DNA from: Polyangiaceae bacterium
Lineage (GTDB): Bacteria > Myxococcota_A > Polyangia > Polyangiales > Polyangiaceae
Direction: 5' to 3'
NCBI GenBank assembly: GCA_025937785.1
Contig: JAICQQ010000006.1
Coordinates: 1 to 64,000 of the forward strand
DNA length: 64,000 bases
Of this stretch, positions 46,381 to 54,571 are shown in pieces. Positions within the stretch are counted from its first letter, which is position 1; every line of letters begins with the position of its first letter. The notes under the pieces were generated by a model. It did no database searches. It worked only from the letters and a program-made list of their open reading frames with translations, and was not told the origin of the DNA. The position numbers and the translations under genes were made by a program.

Positions 46381-48669
46381 ATGGTCGAAGAGGCATCCTC
46401 CCAAGAGCCCGACCGCGCGTCGTTCCCGGTCTCGGGCAGCGTAGCCTGCGCCACGTGCGGCACTGCGGTCGACCCGCTGCGCGCGGAACGAGTCAGGATG
46501 CTGCAGGAGCGCTTTCGGTATTTCTGCAGCGCCAGCTGCGCCGGCAGCTTCGACATCGCGGGCCTGACACCGCTACCACAGCCTCGGCGGCGGCGCCCGT
46601 CGGACTCCCCGTTCGTGATCAAGACGGCGCTGAGCACTGATGAACGCCTCGAAGCGCGCAGGCACATCGCCACCGAGCTGAACAGCCTGATTCACGAGGA
46701 CGGGCTGGACCCTGCTGGGTTTCGCGAAACTCCGAGCGCGACCGAGCCGCTGGCCCCCCCAGAAGAACCTGCCGCTGGGGCGCACGCAGGCGCGGCCGAC
46801 ATCGGCTCGCTGCTCTTGACCCTGGCGATGCTCGGCGGGGCGCTGGGTATCGCCCTGCTCTTGGCAGGCGATTCGCAGGCCGCGCTGGTGTCGCGCCTGG
46901 TCGTGGTGTGCGTCGGGTGTGCGTCACTCGTAGCTCAAGGCCTGATGGGCGACCGCGACGAAAGCGAGCCACACCCCCTCAGTGTGCTGGCCGCCCCGGT
47001 GTTGGCGACGATCACGGCGATCGCCGGCACTCTGCTCGAAGAGCCGATGGTGCAAGGGGCCATCACGCTGAGCGCCGTCATCGTGGGCATGCTCGCCCTG
47101 AGCCTCTGGCTCGTGCGCCGGGCGCGCCGGCCCATCGACGCGGAACGCGCAAGGATCGCCGCGTTGCTCGAGCACAAGAGCCAGCGCGTCGTAGGCGAAG
47201 AGATCGCACCGGTGCGCGCCCGCGATCTGCGCCCGGGCGAAGAGATCGTGGTAGACGACGGCGAAATCATCCCGATTGACGGCACCATCTCGGCCGGCGG
47301 CGCCACGCTCAGGCCTTGGCTCACGGCCAGCGGGAGCGTCGAGTGCGCCGAAGGCGACATCGTGGTCGCTGGCGCGCGCGTGCTGACCGGCCGCATCCGC
47401 GTGGTGGTGGGCTGGGCGGGCTACGACCGCACCTGGGTGCGCCTCACCAACGACCCGCGCCGGCGCGCCGATCTGCTGGCGCCGCTGCCCCGGGCGGGCC
47501 GGCTGATCGCGGAGCGAGCAGCACCGCTGGCGGCCGGGCTCGCCGGCCTCACCTCATTCGCGGCCAACGCCGACCCCATGACGATCGCGCTCTTCGCGCT
47601 TGCGGCGCAGGCCGCTGTGGCGCACCCGGCCATCGCACAGATCGCGGCGCTCGCTGTGGCGCGCGGCGTACTCGATGGACTGCGCCGAGGCGTCGCGTTC
47701 CGCACCGCCGAAGCCCTCGACACCGCGGGCCGCGTGAGCATGGCGACGTTCTGCGCACGAGGCACGCTCTTGCTCGGTGAGCCGGAGGTGGCCAACGTAG
47801 AGCCAATCGGCGAGCACGACGCCAGTACCGTGCTCGCGCTGATCGCAGGCGCCGAGAGCGGCGCCAGCGACCCCGTGGCCACGGCGATGCTACGGGCGGC
47901 GCGCGCTCGGGGTGTCCGCCCCGACGGTGCCAGAAGCCACACGGCGCAGCCGGGGCTGGGCATCACCGCGGTCTCTTCCGGCGGCCAGCGCTTGGTCGTC
48001 GGCAGCCGTGCGCTGATGTTGCAGGAACGCGTCAGCGTGGCCAGCGCCGAGACCAAGATCAACGAGCTCGAAGGCCTCGGCCGCTCCGTACTCTTGGTGG
48101 CGTTGGGAGGCCGCCTTGTCGGGGTGGTCGGACTTCAGGACGGACTGCGTCCCGGGGCGCGAGCCGCGGTCCAGTATCTGGCGGACGTCGGCGTGGAGCC
48201 GGTGCTACTCTCGGGCGACGCTCGCGAGACTTGCGAAGCGCTCGGCCGCACCCTGGACATCGAGCACGTTCGCCCCGAAATCCTGCCGCCTGACCGCGGC
48301 GAAGAGATTCGGCGCCTCGCCGCTGGTGGCGGCAGTGTCGCGGTCATCGGTCGCAGCCCCGTCGACGACGGCGCGCTCAGCGCCGCGGATGTATCGGTAG
48401 CCCTCTCGTCGGCGGGTTCTACCACGGCTGAGTGGTCGGTGCAGCTCGCCTCGGACGACATCAAAGAAGCGGCGTTCGCCATCCGCCTGGCGCATGACAC
48501 CCGCAAAGAAGCTCGCTCGGGCCTGGTCACAGCGCTCACGCCCGCGGTGGCAGGCGCGCTAGCCGTAACGTTTTCGTTAGTGCCTCCTCTGCTAGCGCCG
48601 CTGGCCGCCACTGCTGCCGGCTGCCTGGCCCTGTACCGGGCGCGCGGACAGGGGTCCGACAGGAACTGA
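46381..48669 (+). CDS. P-type ATPase homologue lacking catalytic motifs (pseudoenzyme)
   Basis: 762 residues with the fold of a heavy-metal (P1B) transporter. A TRASH/YHS-like Cys cluster at the N-terminus (Cys23, Cys26, Cys49, Cys53), then membrane helices at about 140-250, actuator, helix pair, P/N domains and C-terminal helices. Every signature is changed: the DKTGT loop is CARGT (Cys458 for the phosphorylated Asp), CPC is AHP (414-416), TGES is TASG (315-318), the HP motif is DP, and the GDGxNDxP hinge is GRSPVDDG (657-664). SGD of the TGD loop remains. It can hardly pump ions; a regulatory or scaffold role is possible. Starts 6 bp after argF. Confidence 0.9.
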   Translation: MVEEASSQEPDRASFPVSGSVACATCGTAVDPLRAERVRMLQERFRYFCSASCAGSFDIAGLTPLPQPRRRRPSDSPFVIKTALSTDERLEARRHIATELNSLIHEDGLDPAGFRETPSATEPLAPPEEPAAGAHAGAADIGSLLLTLAMLGGALGIALLLAGDSQAALVSRLVVVCVGCASLVAQGLMGDRDESEPHPLSVLAAPVLATITAIAGTLLEEPMVQGAITLSAVIVGMLALSLWLVRRARRPIDAERARIAALLEHKSQRVVGEEIAPVRARDLRPGEEIVVDDGEIIPIDGTISAGGATLRPWLTASGSVECAEGDIVVAGARVLTGRIRVVVGWAGYDRTWVRLTNDPRRRADLLAPLPRAGRLIAERAAPLAAGLAGLTSFAANADPMTIALFALAAQAAVAHPAIAQIAALAVARGVLDGLRRGVAFRTAEALDTAGRVSMATFCARGTLLLGEPEVANVEPIGEHDASTVLALIAGAESGASDPVATAMLRAARARGVRPDGARSHTAQPGLGITAVSSGGQRLVVGSRALMLQERVSVASAETKINELEGLGRSVLLVALGGRLVGVVGLQDGLRPGARAAVQYLADVGVEPVLLSGDARETCEALGRTLDIEHVRPEILPPDRGEEIRRLAAGGGSVAVIGRSPVDDGALSAADVSVALSSAGSTTAEWSVQLASDDIKEAAFAIRLAHDTRKEARSGLVTALTPAVAGALAVTFSLVPPLLAPLAATAAGCLALYRARGQGSDRN

Positions 48670-48815
48670 GGCAGAGCCTCTGAACGACTCGTTTCTGCCA
48701 GCGCCAGAAATACGGCCCAGCACCGCATCGAGAATGGCGCCCACTTTTCGGGGCCCTAGCCCTGCGCGCACACGGACCGCTTGACCTCCCAGCAAAGGCC
48801 CGTAAAGAGTGAGGA

Positions 48816-49367
48816 GTGACCGCACAGGATTCGAGAAGGCCCCCTGAGTCTCATGCCGGTGCCGAGGTGGGGACCGCTGCACGCGCGCCGAACCTCGAGC
48901 GACTGCGCGGTCAACTCGAGGTGTACATGGCGGAGCAAGGCTTGCGCTCCACCGAACAGCGTCGGCTCATCATCGACAAGTTCTTCGAGTCTGCCCAGCA
49001 CCTGACGATCGACGAGCTGTTGGGGCGTGTGCGCCACGAAGACCCCAAGGTCGGCTACGCAACCGTGTACCGAACCATGAAAATGCTCGCTGACGGTGGC
49101 ATCGCGCACGAGCTGAATTTCGGCGACAATGCGACGCGCTACGAGCTCGCCGACGAAGAGGCCCACCACGATCACCTGATTTGCCAGAAGTGCGGCCACA
49201 TCATCGAGTTCGAAGAGCCCTTGATCGAAGAGCTGCAAGAGCGCATCGCGGCGCGCTACAATTTCGAGATCAAGCATCACAAGCACGAGTTGTACGGCAA
49301 CTGTAAGAACACCGCCGAGTGCGAGCAGCGGCTGGCGCACACCGGGGACCGAGAATACTCCAAGTAA
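48816..49367 (+). CDS. fur: Fur-family metal-dependent regulator
   Basis: 183 residues. The winged-helix DNA-binding domain (GLRSTEQRRLIIDKFFESAQ, GYATVYRTMKMLADGGIAHE) is followed by the metal-binding dimer domain with HHDHLICQKCGHIIEF and a second Cys pair spaced C-x5-C (CKNTAEC) instead of the usual C-x2-C. Metal type (iron, zinc, manganese or peroxide sensing) is not fixed by sequence. GTG 48816 gives a 37-residue N-terminal extension; ATG 48927, with GAGG 5 nt upstream, is an alternative shorter start. Confidence 0.9.
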   Translation: MTAQDSRRPPESHAGAEVGTAARAPNLERLRGQLEVYMAEQGLRSTEQRRLIIDKFFESAQHLTIDELLGRVRHEDPKVGYATVYRTMKMLADGGIAHELNFGDNATRYELADEEAHHDHLICQKCGHIIEFEEPLIEELQERIAARYNFEIKHHKHELYGNCKNTAECEQRLAHTGDREYSK

Positions 49368-49397
49368 GTCTGATGGCCTCTCGGAAGGCCCCTTCGC

Positions 49398-50009
49398 TCA
49401 GGGGATACGCAGCACGCGCTGGTCGGTCACGAGCGTCTGAACGGGCACGTCAGCGTCGGTGACCGGAAGCTCCGCGAGCAACTGGAACTCGAAGGCTACC
49501 GCCAAAGCCACGCCCGGCGGGCAAACGTCGGGCAGAGTCGCGTCGTAGTAACCCGAGCCATAGCCTAGCCGGTGACCCGTGGGAGCGACCGCGAGCGCAG
49601 GAACGATCACCAGATCGATGTCTCCGCGCTCAGCCTGATAGAGCCCCGGCGCAGGCTCGAGGAACTTGCGCCCGCGGTCCGTGAGCTCGGCGGAGGCATC
49701 GACGCGACGAAACCCCGTGGTGAAACCGTTCTCGGTCGGGTCCATGAACGGGTAGTAGACGAGCTTCTGCGCGGCGCGGGCGGCGGCGTCGAGCGGCGAG
49801 ACATCGACCTCGAGTGCTTGCGGAGCGAAGAGCGCTATGCTGCGGGCTGACACGTACTCGGGGGACGTCAGCACCCGTTCGCAGATGCGCTCGCTGCGAG
49901 CGCGGCGCGCGGCCGCAGGCAACGCCTGGCGCAAAGCGCGCATGCGCGCTCGAATCGCACGCTTCGCGCGCCCGCTGATTTGAGCTACGAGGTCGGGGTC
50001 GAGGTCCAC
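49398..50009 (-). CDS. 5-formyltetrahydrofolate cyclo-ligase
   Basis: 203 residues; converts 5-formyl-THF to 5,10-methenyl-THF with ATP. The N-terminal basic helix (AKRAIRARMRALRQALP) and the ATP/substrate signature GHRLGYGSGYYDATL identify it. Divergent from the GT2 gene and converging with fur 30 bp away. No 6S RNA, which often neighbours this gene, is seen. Confidence 0.94.
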   Translation of the reverse strand: MDLDPDLVAQISGRAKRAIRARMRALRQALPAAARRARSERICERVLTSPEYVSARSIALFAPQALEVDVSPLDAAARAAQKLVYYPFMDPTENGFTTGFRRVDASAELTDRGRKFLEPAPGLYQAERGDIDLVIVPALAVAPTGHRLGYGSGYYDATLPDVCPPGVALAVAFEFQLLAELPVTDADVPVQTLVTDQRVLRIP

Positions 50010-50072
50010 GGCGTTTCCTAGGTCGGCAGAAACCTTAGAATCTCGCGTGTCGATTCGCTACTCTGAAACGCG

Positions 50073-50095
50073 GGGCACGCTGTGCTAGCGTGCCC
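50073..50095. other. Hairpin near the GT2 start
   Basis: GGGCACGC and GCGTGCCC pair perfectly with a TGTGCTA loop, ending 21 bp before GTG 50117. The right arm covers an upstream GTG (50090). Could be a terminator remnant or a translational control element; no T-tract. Confidence 0.35.
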
Positions 50096-50116
50096 GACCC
50101 AAAGCTACGAGGTTCC

Positions 50117-50821
50117 GTGACGCCCGCGTTCGCGATCATCCCCGCCTATCAGGCCGCAGCCACCATCGCCGAGGTCGTCTCCGACCTGCGCAGTACTTGG
50201 CAGGCAGCCCTGGGCGAGCTGCCTCGCGTGATCGTCGTCAACGACGGGTCGACCGACGCCACGACCCAACAGGCAAAGCGCGCGGGCGCCGAAGTGATCG
50301 AGCATCCATCGAATCGCGGCAAGGGCGCGGCGCTCGCAACCGGGCTGTCACGGGCAGCGGCGCTGAACGCCGCGGTCGCGGTCACGCTGGACGCTGATGG
50401 CCAGCACCCGGCGAGCGAAGCGCTACGGGTGTTCTCGCACCCGGCCCACCCGACCGCGCTCGTGCTCGGCGTGCGAGATCTCAGAGCGGCCGGCGCGCCC
50501 CGCCCGAACCAGTGCTCGAACGCATTCTCCAACGCCTGGTTGTCGGCGTTCGCCAGGTGCCAGCTCTTGGACACGCAGTGCGGTCTGCGCCGCTACCCCG
50601 TACGCGAGACGCTGGCGCTCCGAGCACGGGCGAGCGGCTTTGGTTTCGAAGCCGAGGTCCTGCTCAGGGCCGCGCGCGCGGGCTGGCCCATCGAACACCT
50701 CTCGATCCGGGTGATTTACCCACCGGCTGGCGTGCGCACGACTCATTTCCATCCCTGGCGCGATCCATTTCGCATCGTATTACGTGTGATATATACCGCC
50801 GCAACCGCGGGATCCAAGTGA
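50117..50821 (+). CDS. Family 2 glycosyltransferase
   Basis: About 235 residues. GT-A fold: AFAIIPAYQAAATIAEVV, RVIVVNDGSTDATT, NRGKGAAL and the metal motif LDADGQH. Similar to polyprenyl-phosphate sugar transferases of the DPM1 type, without a C-terminal membrane domain. GTG 50117 has GAGG 4 nt upstream; GTG 50090 is the longer option. Its TGA overlaps the next gene's GTG (GTGA), indicating coupling with a C45-like hydrolase. Confidence 0.9.
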   Translation: MTPAFAIIPAYQAAATIAEVVSDLRSTWQAALGELPRVIVVNDGSTDATTQQAKRAGAEVIEHPSNRGKGAALATGLSRAAALNAAVAVTLDADGQHPASEALRVFSHPAHPTALVLGVRDLRAAGAPRPNQCSNAFSNAWLSAFARCQLLDTQCGLRRYPVRETLALRARASGFGFEAEVLLRAARAGWPIEHLSIRVIYPPAGVRTTHFHPWRDPFRIVLRVIYTAATAGSK

Positions 50822-52236
50822 AGCTTTGGGCAAGGCACAAGAAGAAGTGGCTGGCGCTCGTGCTCACCACCGCGTCCGTGGCCGCCCTCCATGCCGGCAT
50901 CCGCTGGCGAGCCCACGTGACCCCACCCAGCGTCCAGGTCACCGAGCAGGCGCTGGTGCAGGCGGCCGATGGCGGGCGCAGCTTTGGTTCGGCGAGACTC
51001 ACCCGCCGAGGCGCGATCTGGGAAGCGCGTTTATCGGGAACGCCGGCAGAGATCGGCTTTTCTCACGCGCATCTCATGCAGCAACAGATGATCCAAAACG
51101 AGCGCGTGCTACTCGATCATTTCGAGCGCGTCGTCCCCAGCGTCGTGCTGCGCGCGGCGCTCCTCGATCTGGCGTTGTTGCGTTACGGCAACGTGTCCCG
51201 CGGCATGAGCCCCGCCCGGCTCGAAGAATTGGCCGCCATGGCCCGAGGCTTCTCGCCCGATCCGTTCGCCGGATTTTTCGCGACGTTCCAGCGCTTCGTC
51301 TACCTGAACGCGCTCTACGACATCGCCCTTTCGTTCGAGCACTCTCCGCTGATCGGCTGCACCAGCTTCGTGCTCCCCGCGGCAGACGCCAGCGCCGGTG
51401 CCGGTGCGCTCTTGGCGCGGAACTTCGATTTCGAGGTCGACCCGATCTTCGATCGCGACAAGGCCGTTTTTCTGGTGCGCGAGACCGGCAAGATCCCGTT
51501 CGCCTCCGTGGCCTGGCCGGGCCTCGTCGGAGTCATGAGCGGCATGAATCAAGCGGGCGTCGCGGTGGTGGTCCATGGAGCGCGCGCCGCTGAGCCCAGC
51601 GCCGACGGCGAGCCCGTCGTGCACGCCCTCAGACGCGTACTCAGCGAAGCCGACAGCACCGAACGAGCACTCAGCGTGCTCGCCGAACGCGGCGTCATGG
51701 TCTCGCACCTCGTGATCCTGGTCGACGCCAGCGGCGACGGGGCCGTGGTCGAGCGCGCGCCGGGTCATCCCGACCACGTCCGCCGTCTCGAAGGTCGCGC
51801 GAGCGTCACCAACCACTTCGAAGGCCCGCTCGAGGACGATGCCAAGAACCTGCGCGTCCGCCAGGAAACGTCGACGCTCGCTCGGCGCGCTCGCGCTGAC
51901 GAGCTGCTGGCTGCCCTGCCCGCCAGCGTGACGGTCGCCGACGCTGTCCAGCTCTTGCGTGACCGAGCAGGAGCCCGCGGCCAGCCCCTGGCGCTCGGCG
52001 ACCGCAACGCCATCGACGCGCTCATCGCCACCCACGGCGTCGTGATGGATACCGGCAAACGGCAGCTCTGGGTGAGCGAGGGCCCGCACTTGCTCGGCCG
52101 CTTCGTGCTGTTCGACATGAACACGCTCTGGAGCGCGGCCCCGCCGAAGCCCGAAGAAATCGTCGCGATCCCGGCGGACCCGGCGCTCCAGAGCGCAGAG
52201 GTTCGACGCCACCTCGAGCGCGACCGGCCGCGCTGA
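50818..52236 (+). CDS. C45-like Ntn hydrolase, membrane-anchored
   Basis: 472 residues starting at GTG 50818. A single N-terminal helix (WLALVLTTASVAALHAG) anchors it. The fold is that of the acyl-CoA:6-APA acyltransferase/phospholipase-B-like group: the nucleophile Cys181 in IGCTSF, preceded by a propeptide-like region, then LLARNFDFEVDP with the R-N-x-D motif and GLVGVMSGMNQAGVAVVVHG. Such enzymes cleave or transfer acyl-amide bonds after self-cleavage at the Cys. With a coupled GT2, a role in modifying a lipid or glycolipid is plausible but unproven. Confidence 0.87.
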   Translation: MKLWARHKKKWLALVLTTASVAALHAGIRWRAHVTPPSVQVTEQALVQAADGGRSFGSARLTRRGAIWEARLSGTPAEIGFSHAHLMQQQMIQNERVLLDHFERVVPSVVLRAALLDLALLRYGNVSRGMSPARLEELAAMARGFSPDPFAGFFATFQRFVYLNALYDIALSFEHSPLIGCTSFVLPAADASAGAGALLARNFDFEVDPIFDRDKAVFLVRETGKIPFASVAWPGLVGVMSGMNQAGVAVVVHGARAAEPSADGEPVVHALRRVLSEADSTERALSVLAERGVMVSHLVILVDASGDGAVVERAPGHPDHVRRLEGRASVTNHFEGPLEDDAKNLRVRQETSTLARRARADELLAALPASVTVADAVQLLRDRAGARGQPLALGDRNAIDALIATHGVVMDTGKRQLWVSEGPHLLGRFVLFDMNTLWSAAPPKPEEIVAIPADPALQSAEVRRHLERDRPR

Positions 52237-52348
52237 AGCGTCATTCTGAGCGACCGATCCCCCCGACTGCAGGTAGCCGCATGCCTCCGCCAGTCGGAGC
52301 GCCATCAGCGTCTCCCGCGCCTAACTTACCGCAGCTCGAGCGAGATGA

Positions 52349-52367
52349 AGTTATCGAATTGATAACT
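52349..52367. promoter_or_regulatory. 19 bp AT-rich palindrome
   Basis: AGTTATC and GATAACT are perfect inverted arms around GAATT, isolated in GC-rich sequence between two gene ends. It has the look of a regulator operator (TetR/MarR-type size), but no promoter or gene start lies next to it. Confidence 0.35.
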
Positions 52368-52473
52368 ACTCGTCCCGAACCTGCTCCTCGTCCCGAGCCC
52401 GAGCCGAAGCCGCTGGGGCCCGCGTGGCCACCTCGACCCATCCTGAGTCGTGCGCCGCAGCGAGCCCCGGGCT

Positions 52474-52512
52474 CCTCCCCCGTTTGGCGCGCAGCGCCAA
52501 ACTTGGGGGAGG
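52474..52512. terminator. Strong bidirectional hairpin
   Basis: GTTTGGCGC/GCGCCAAAC pair with a 3 nt loop, extended by CCTCCCCC/GGGGGAGG across a TT bulge, about 17 bp in all. It lies between the 3' ends of the C45-like and PrsW genes. Confidence 0.7.
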
Positions 52513-52549
52513 CGGCGCGCGCTCGCGCGCCGGGTGGGGGCAGCCTGGG

Positions 52550-53698
52550 TCAGGGCCGATCCAGCCCGAACCAGGCCCCGCCGCACGCCAGCGAGAACGC
52601 CAACGGCGCGATCAGGACCGCCACCACCAGCGCCACCGGTTCGGTGACGCTGAGCATGAACATCACGAAGGCGATCGCCGCGCCGCTGGCGAGCGCGGGT
52701 TCGAGCACGCTCTCTGCGGAGCTGGCGCGTGCGATGAGGTAGCCGGACAGTGGGAACGCCAACAGTACCGCCGACCCGAGCAGCACCAGCGGGCCCGAAG
52801 CCTGCAGATCGGACTCGTTGGCGAGCGTGAAGTCGATCCCGAGGCGGTGACCCAGATAGATCGCAGCTGCGAGCGACGCGATCACCACCCCGAGCGTGAC
52901 CAGCGCACCCAGGGCGATCCAGTGCAGCATCAGCGGGCGCTCCTTGCGCGCAATCGCACGGCGCATCTCGCTCAGACTCGGCGGTGAGAGCAGCGAAAAC
53001 TTCGAAGAAGCGTCGGCGGCGTCGCTGTCGGGCGCCACCGAACGCAGCACGATCCAGGCGGCGCCGAGCATGAAACCCAGCAGCGGGACTGCGACCCAGA
53101 GCAACGCGGGGCCTCGCGCTAGCATCAGGTGGTCGTACAGGCCGTGCAGCAACACGGCAGCGCTCCACGCGAGCGGAAACCAGCGATCGCGCCCGCCGTA
53201 GCCGGCCCCGAGCGCGAAGCCCCATAGCCCGGCGAAGAACAGGTGCGCCGGCGCGAGCGTGAGGATACGCACGGCTACCAGCACATCGAACGGAGTAGAC
53301 AGCGCGAGCACGGAAGCTTCGCCCGCTGCAAACCCCGCCCCAGCGCACATCGCGAACGCCAAGCCCAGGCGTGCAGTGAGCAGCTGCCGCCGGACGTACA
53401 AAGGCCACACCACGAGTGCCTTGAGCGCCTCTTCGAGCGGCGCCGCCATCAGGAGCATCGCGGAGAGCGCGGGCCCCGCCCCCACCTCGCCCGCTTGAAA
53501 CGACAGCTCCATCCAGTCGAGCGCGAGGGGTTCGCCGTAGGCGGCAAGCGCGCCGAACAGTACCCCGCCCGCCAGCATGAAGTAGGCGGGCCGACGCGGC
53601 AGCAAGCGCACGCGCTCCATCCGATGCCACACTACGTGGCAGAGCCCGAGGGGGAGCGCGCCGAGCACCAGCGCCGCGAGCACGCTCGACGCCGTCAT
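52550..53698 (-). CDS. PrsW-family intramembrane protease
   Basis: 382 residues with about nine hydrophobic segments. Family motifs: LEEALKALVVWPLY (EExxK), then HLFFAGLWGFALG and the H-x3-D pair in LLHGLYDHLM. PrsW cleaves anti-sigma factors in Bacillus and belongs to the CPBP/Abi fold. No anti-sigma gene is adjacent, but two candidates occur in the window. ATG at 53698; the next gene (barrel protein) stops two bp upstream of it, in the same direction, so the two are probably cotranscribed. Confidence 0.87.
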   Translation of the reverse strand: MTASSVLAALVLGALPLGLCHVVWHRMERVRLLPRRPAYFMLAGGVLFGALAAYGEPLALDWMELSFQAGEVGAGPALSAMLLMAAPLEEALKALVVWPLYVRRQLLTARLGLAFAMCAGAGFAAGEASVLALSTPFDVLVAVRILTLAPAHLFFAGLWGFALGAGYGGRDRWFPLAWSAAVLLHGLYDHLMLARGPALLWVAVPLLGFMLGAAWIVLRSVAPDSDAADASSKFSLLSPPSLSEMRRAIARKERPLMLHWIALGALVTLGVVIASLAAAIYLGHRLGIDFTLANESDLQASGPLVLLGSAVLLAFPLSGYLIARASSAESVLEPALASGAAIAFVMFMLSVTEPVALVVAVLIAPLAFSLACGGAWFGLDRP

Positions 53699-53700
53699 TG

Positions 53701-54492
53701 CTAGAAATGCAAGCCCACGACGGCGGTCGGGGTGAACGCCGCACCAACGCTGGAACCGTCCTCGGCGTAGACGGCGAGGGAACCGCTGGTGCCGGCCGGA
53801 ACATCCAGCGCAGAGCGACTCAGGAACAGCGCCTCGCCGCCAAGGTTGACTCCCAGCGAGAAGGTGTTGCTGAAGTAGTAGTCGAGGCCCGCGCTCGCGC
53901 GCACGTCGAAACCACTCACCGCAAGATCGGATAAACCGGACGAGCCGCCGCCAGAGTCAGTCTGAAACCCGCCCAGCGACACGTAGCCAGCGCTCAGCGC
54001 GAAGTACAGATCGAGCTTGCCCAGCGGGACGTGAAAAGCGCCTTCTGCATTGACCGACCACATGTTCCAGGCGTCGAAGCTGCCGTAACGAAAGCGCGCG
54101 CCGAGCGTGATCACGAACAACCTCACGCCCAGGCCGCCACCAAACACCAGCCCGCTCTGGTTGTTTTCGACCACGGTACCATCGACCAGGTCGCCGTCGC
54201 TCAGCGCTTGCAGTCCCACGATCTGATAGCCGACCTCGCCATTCAGCCAGACGAACTCCAGACCGCGACCGGTGTCCTCGGAGTCCGCCTTCTCGAGCTC
54301 TGTCTCTACTTGAGCTTCCCCCGCCGGCTGCTGTGTCGGCTGCTGCGAGTCGACCGCCTCCGGCGGACGCAACCCACCCGCCTCCAAGTTGCTCGGCGGG
54401 GACGCCGGGGTGGTGCCAGCAGGGGCTTCTTGAGCGCCAGCGGAAGCCGCCGACGAGAGCAGTAGTGCGCAGCTCAGCGAGTGGACTCTCAT
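53701..54492 (-). CDS. Outer-membrane beta-barrel-like protein
   Basis: 263 residues. Signal LSCALLLSSAASAGAQEAP. A Pro/Ala/Glu linker (residues 20-75) is followed by alternating strands: LEFVWLNGEVGYQIVGLQAL, GLVFGGGLGVRLFVITLGAR, FRYGSFDAWNMWSVNAEGAF, and a C-terminal strand ending in VVGLHF with a terminal Phe, typical of outer-membrane barrels. It is followed directly by the PrsW gene. Function unknown. Confidence 0.78.
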   Translation of the reverse strand: MRVHSLSCALLLSSAASAGAQEAPAGTTPASPPSNLEAGGLRPPEAVDSQQPTQQPAGEAQVETELEKADSEDTGRGLEFVWLNGEVGYQIVGLQALSDGDLVDGTVVENNQSGLVFGGGLGVRLFVITLGARFRYGSFDAWNMWSVNAEGAFHVPLGKLDLYFALSAGYVSLGGFQTDSGGGSSGLSDLAVSGFDVRASAGLDYYFSNTFSLGVNLGGEALFLSRSALDVPAGTSGSLAVYAEDGSSVGAAFTPTAVVGLHF

Positions 54493-54571
54493 GCCGGCAA
54501 GAGTAGCAGCGGAACGCGCTCGGACCCAAGCGGTCCGCGGGGATCGGCTATCGAGCCGCCCATCGAGCGCG

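Larger units (their letters stand above)
52237..52549. other. Gap between convergent genes, with AT-rich palindrome and hairpin
   Basis: 313 bp. It holds the AT-rich palindrome at 52349-52367 and the strong hairpin at 52474-52512, both annotated separately. The open frames here are Pro/Arg/Gly-rich and look non-coding. Confidence 0.5.

Noticed and set aside
43226-46404. Two long minus-strand frames over the HAD, argD and argF genes
   Set aside because: Antisense to three genes with full catalytic motifs.
52326-53804. 492-codon minus-strand frame overlapping the PrsW gene in another frame
   Set aside because: Arg/Ala/Gly-rich and without hydrophobic segments; the PrsW frame has the family motifs.
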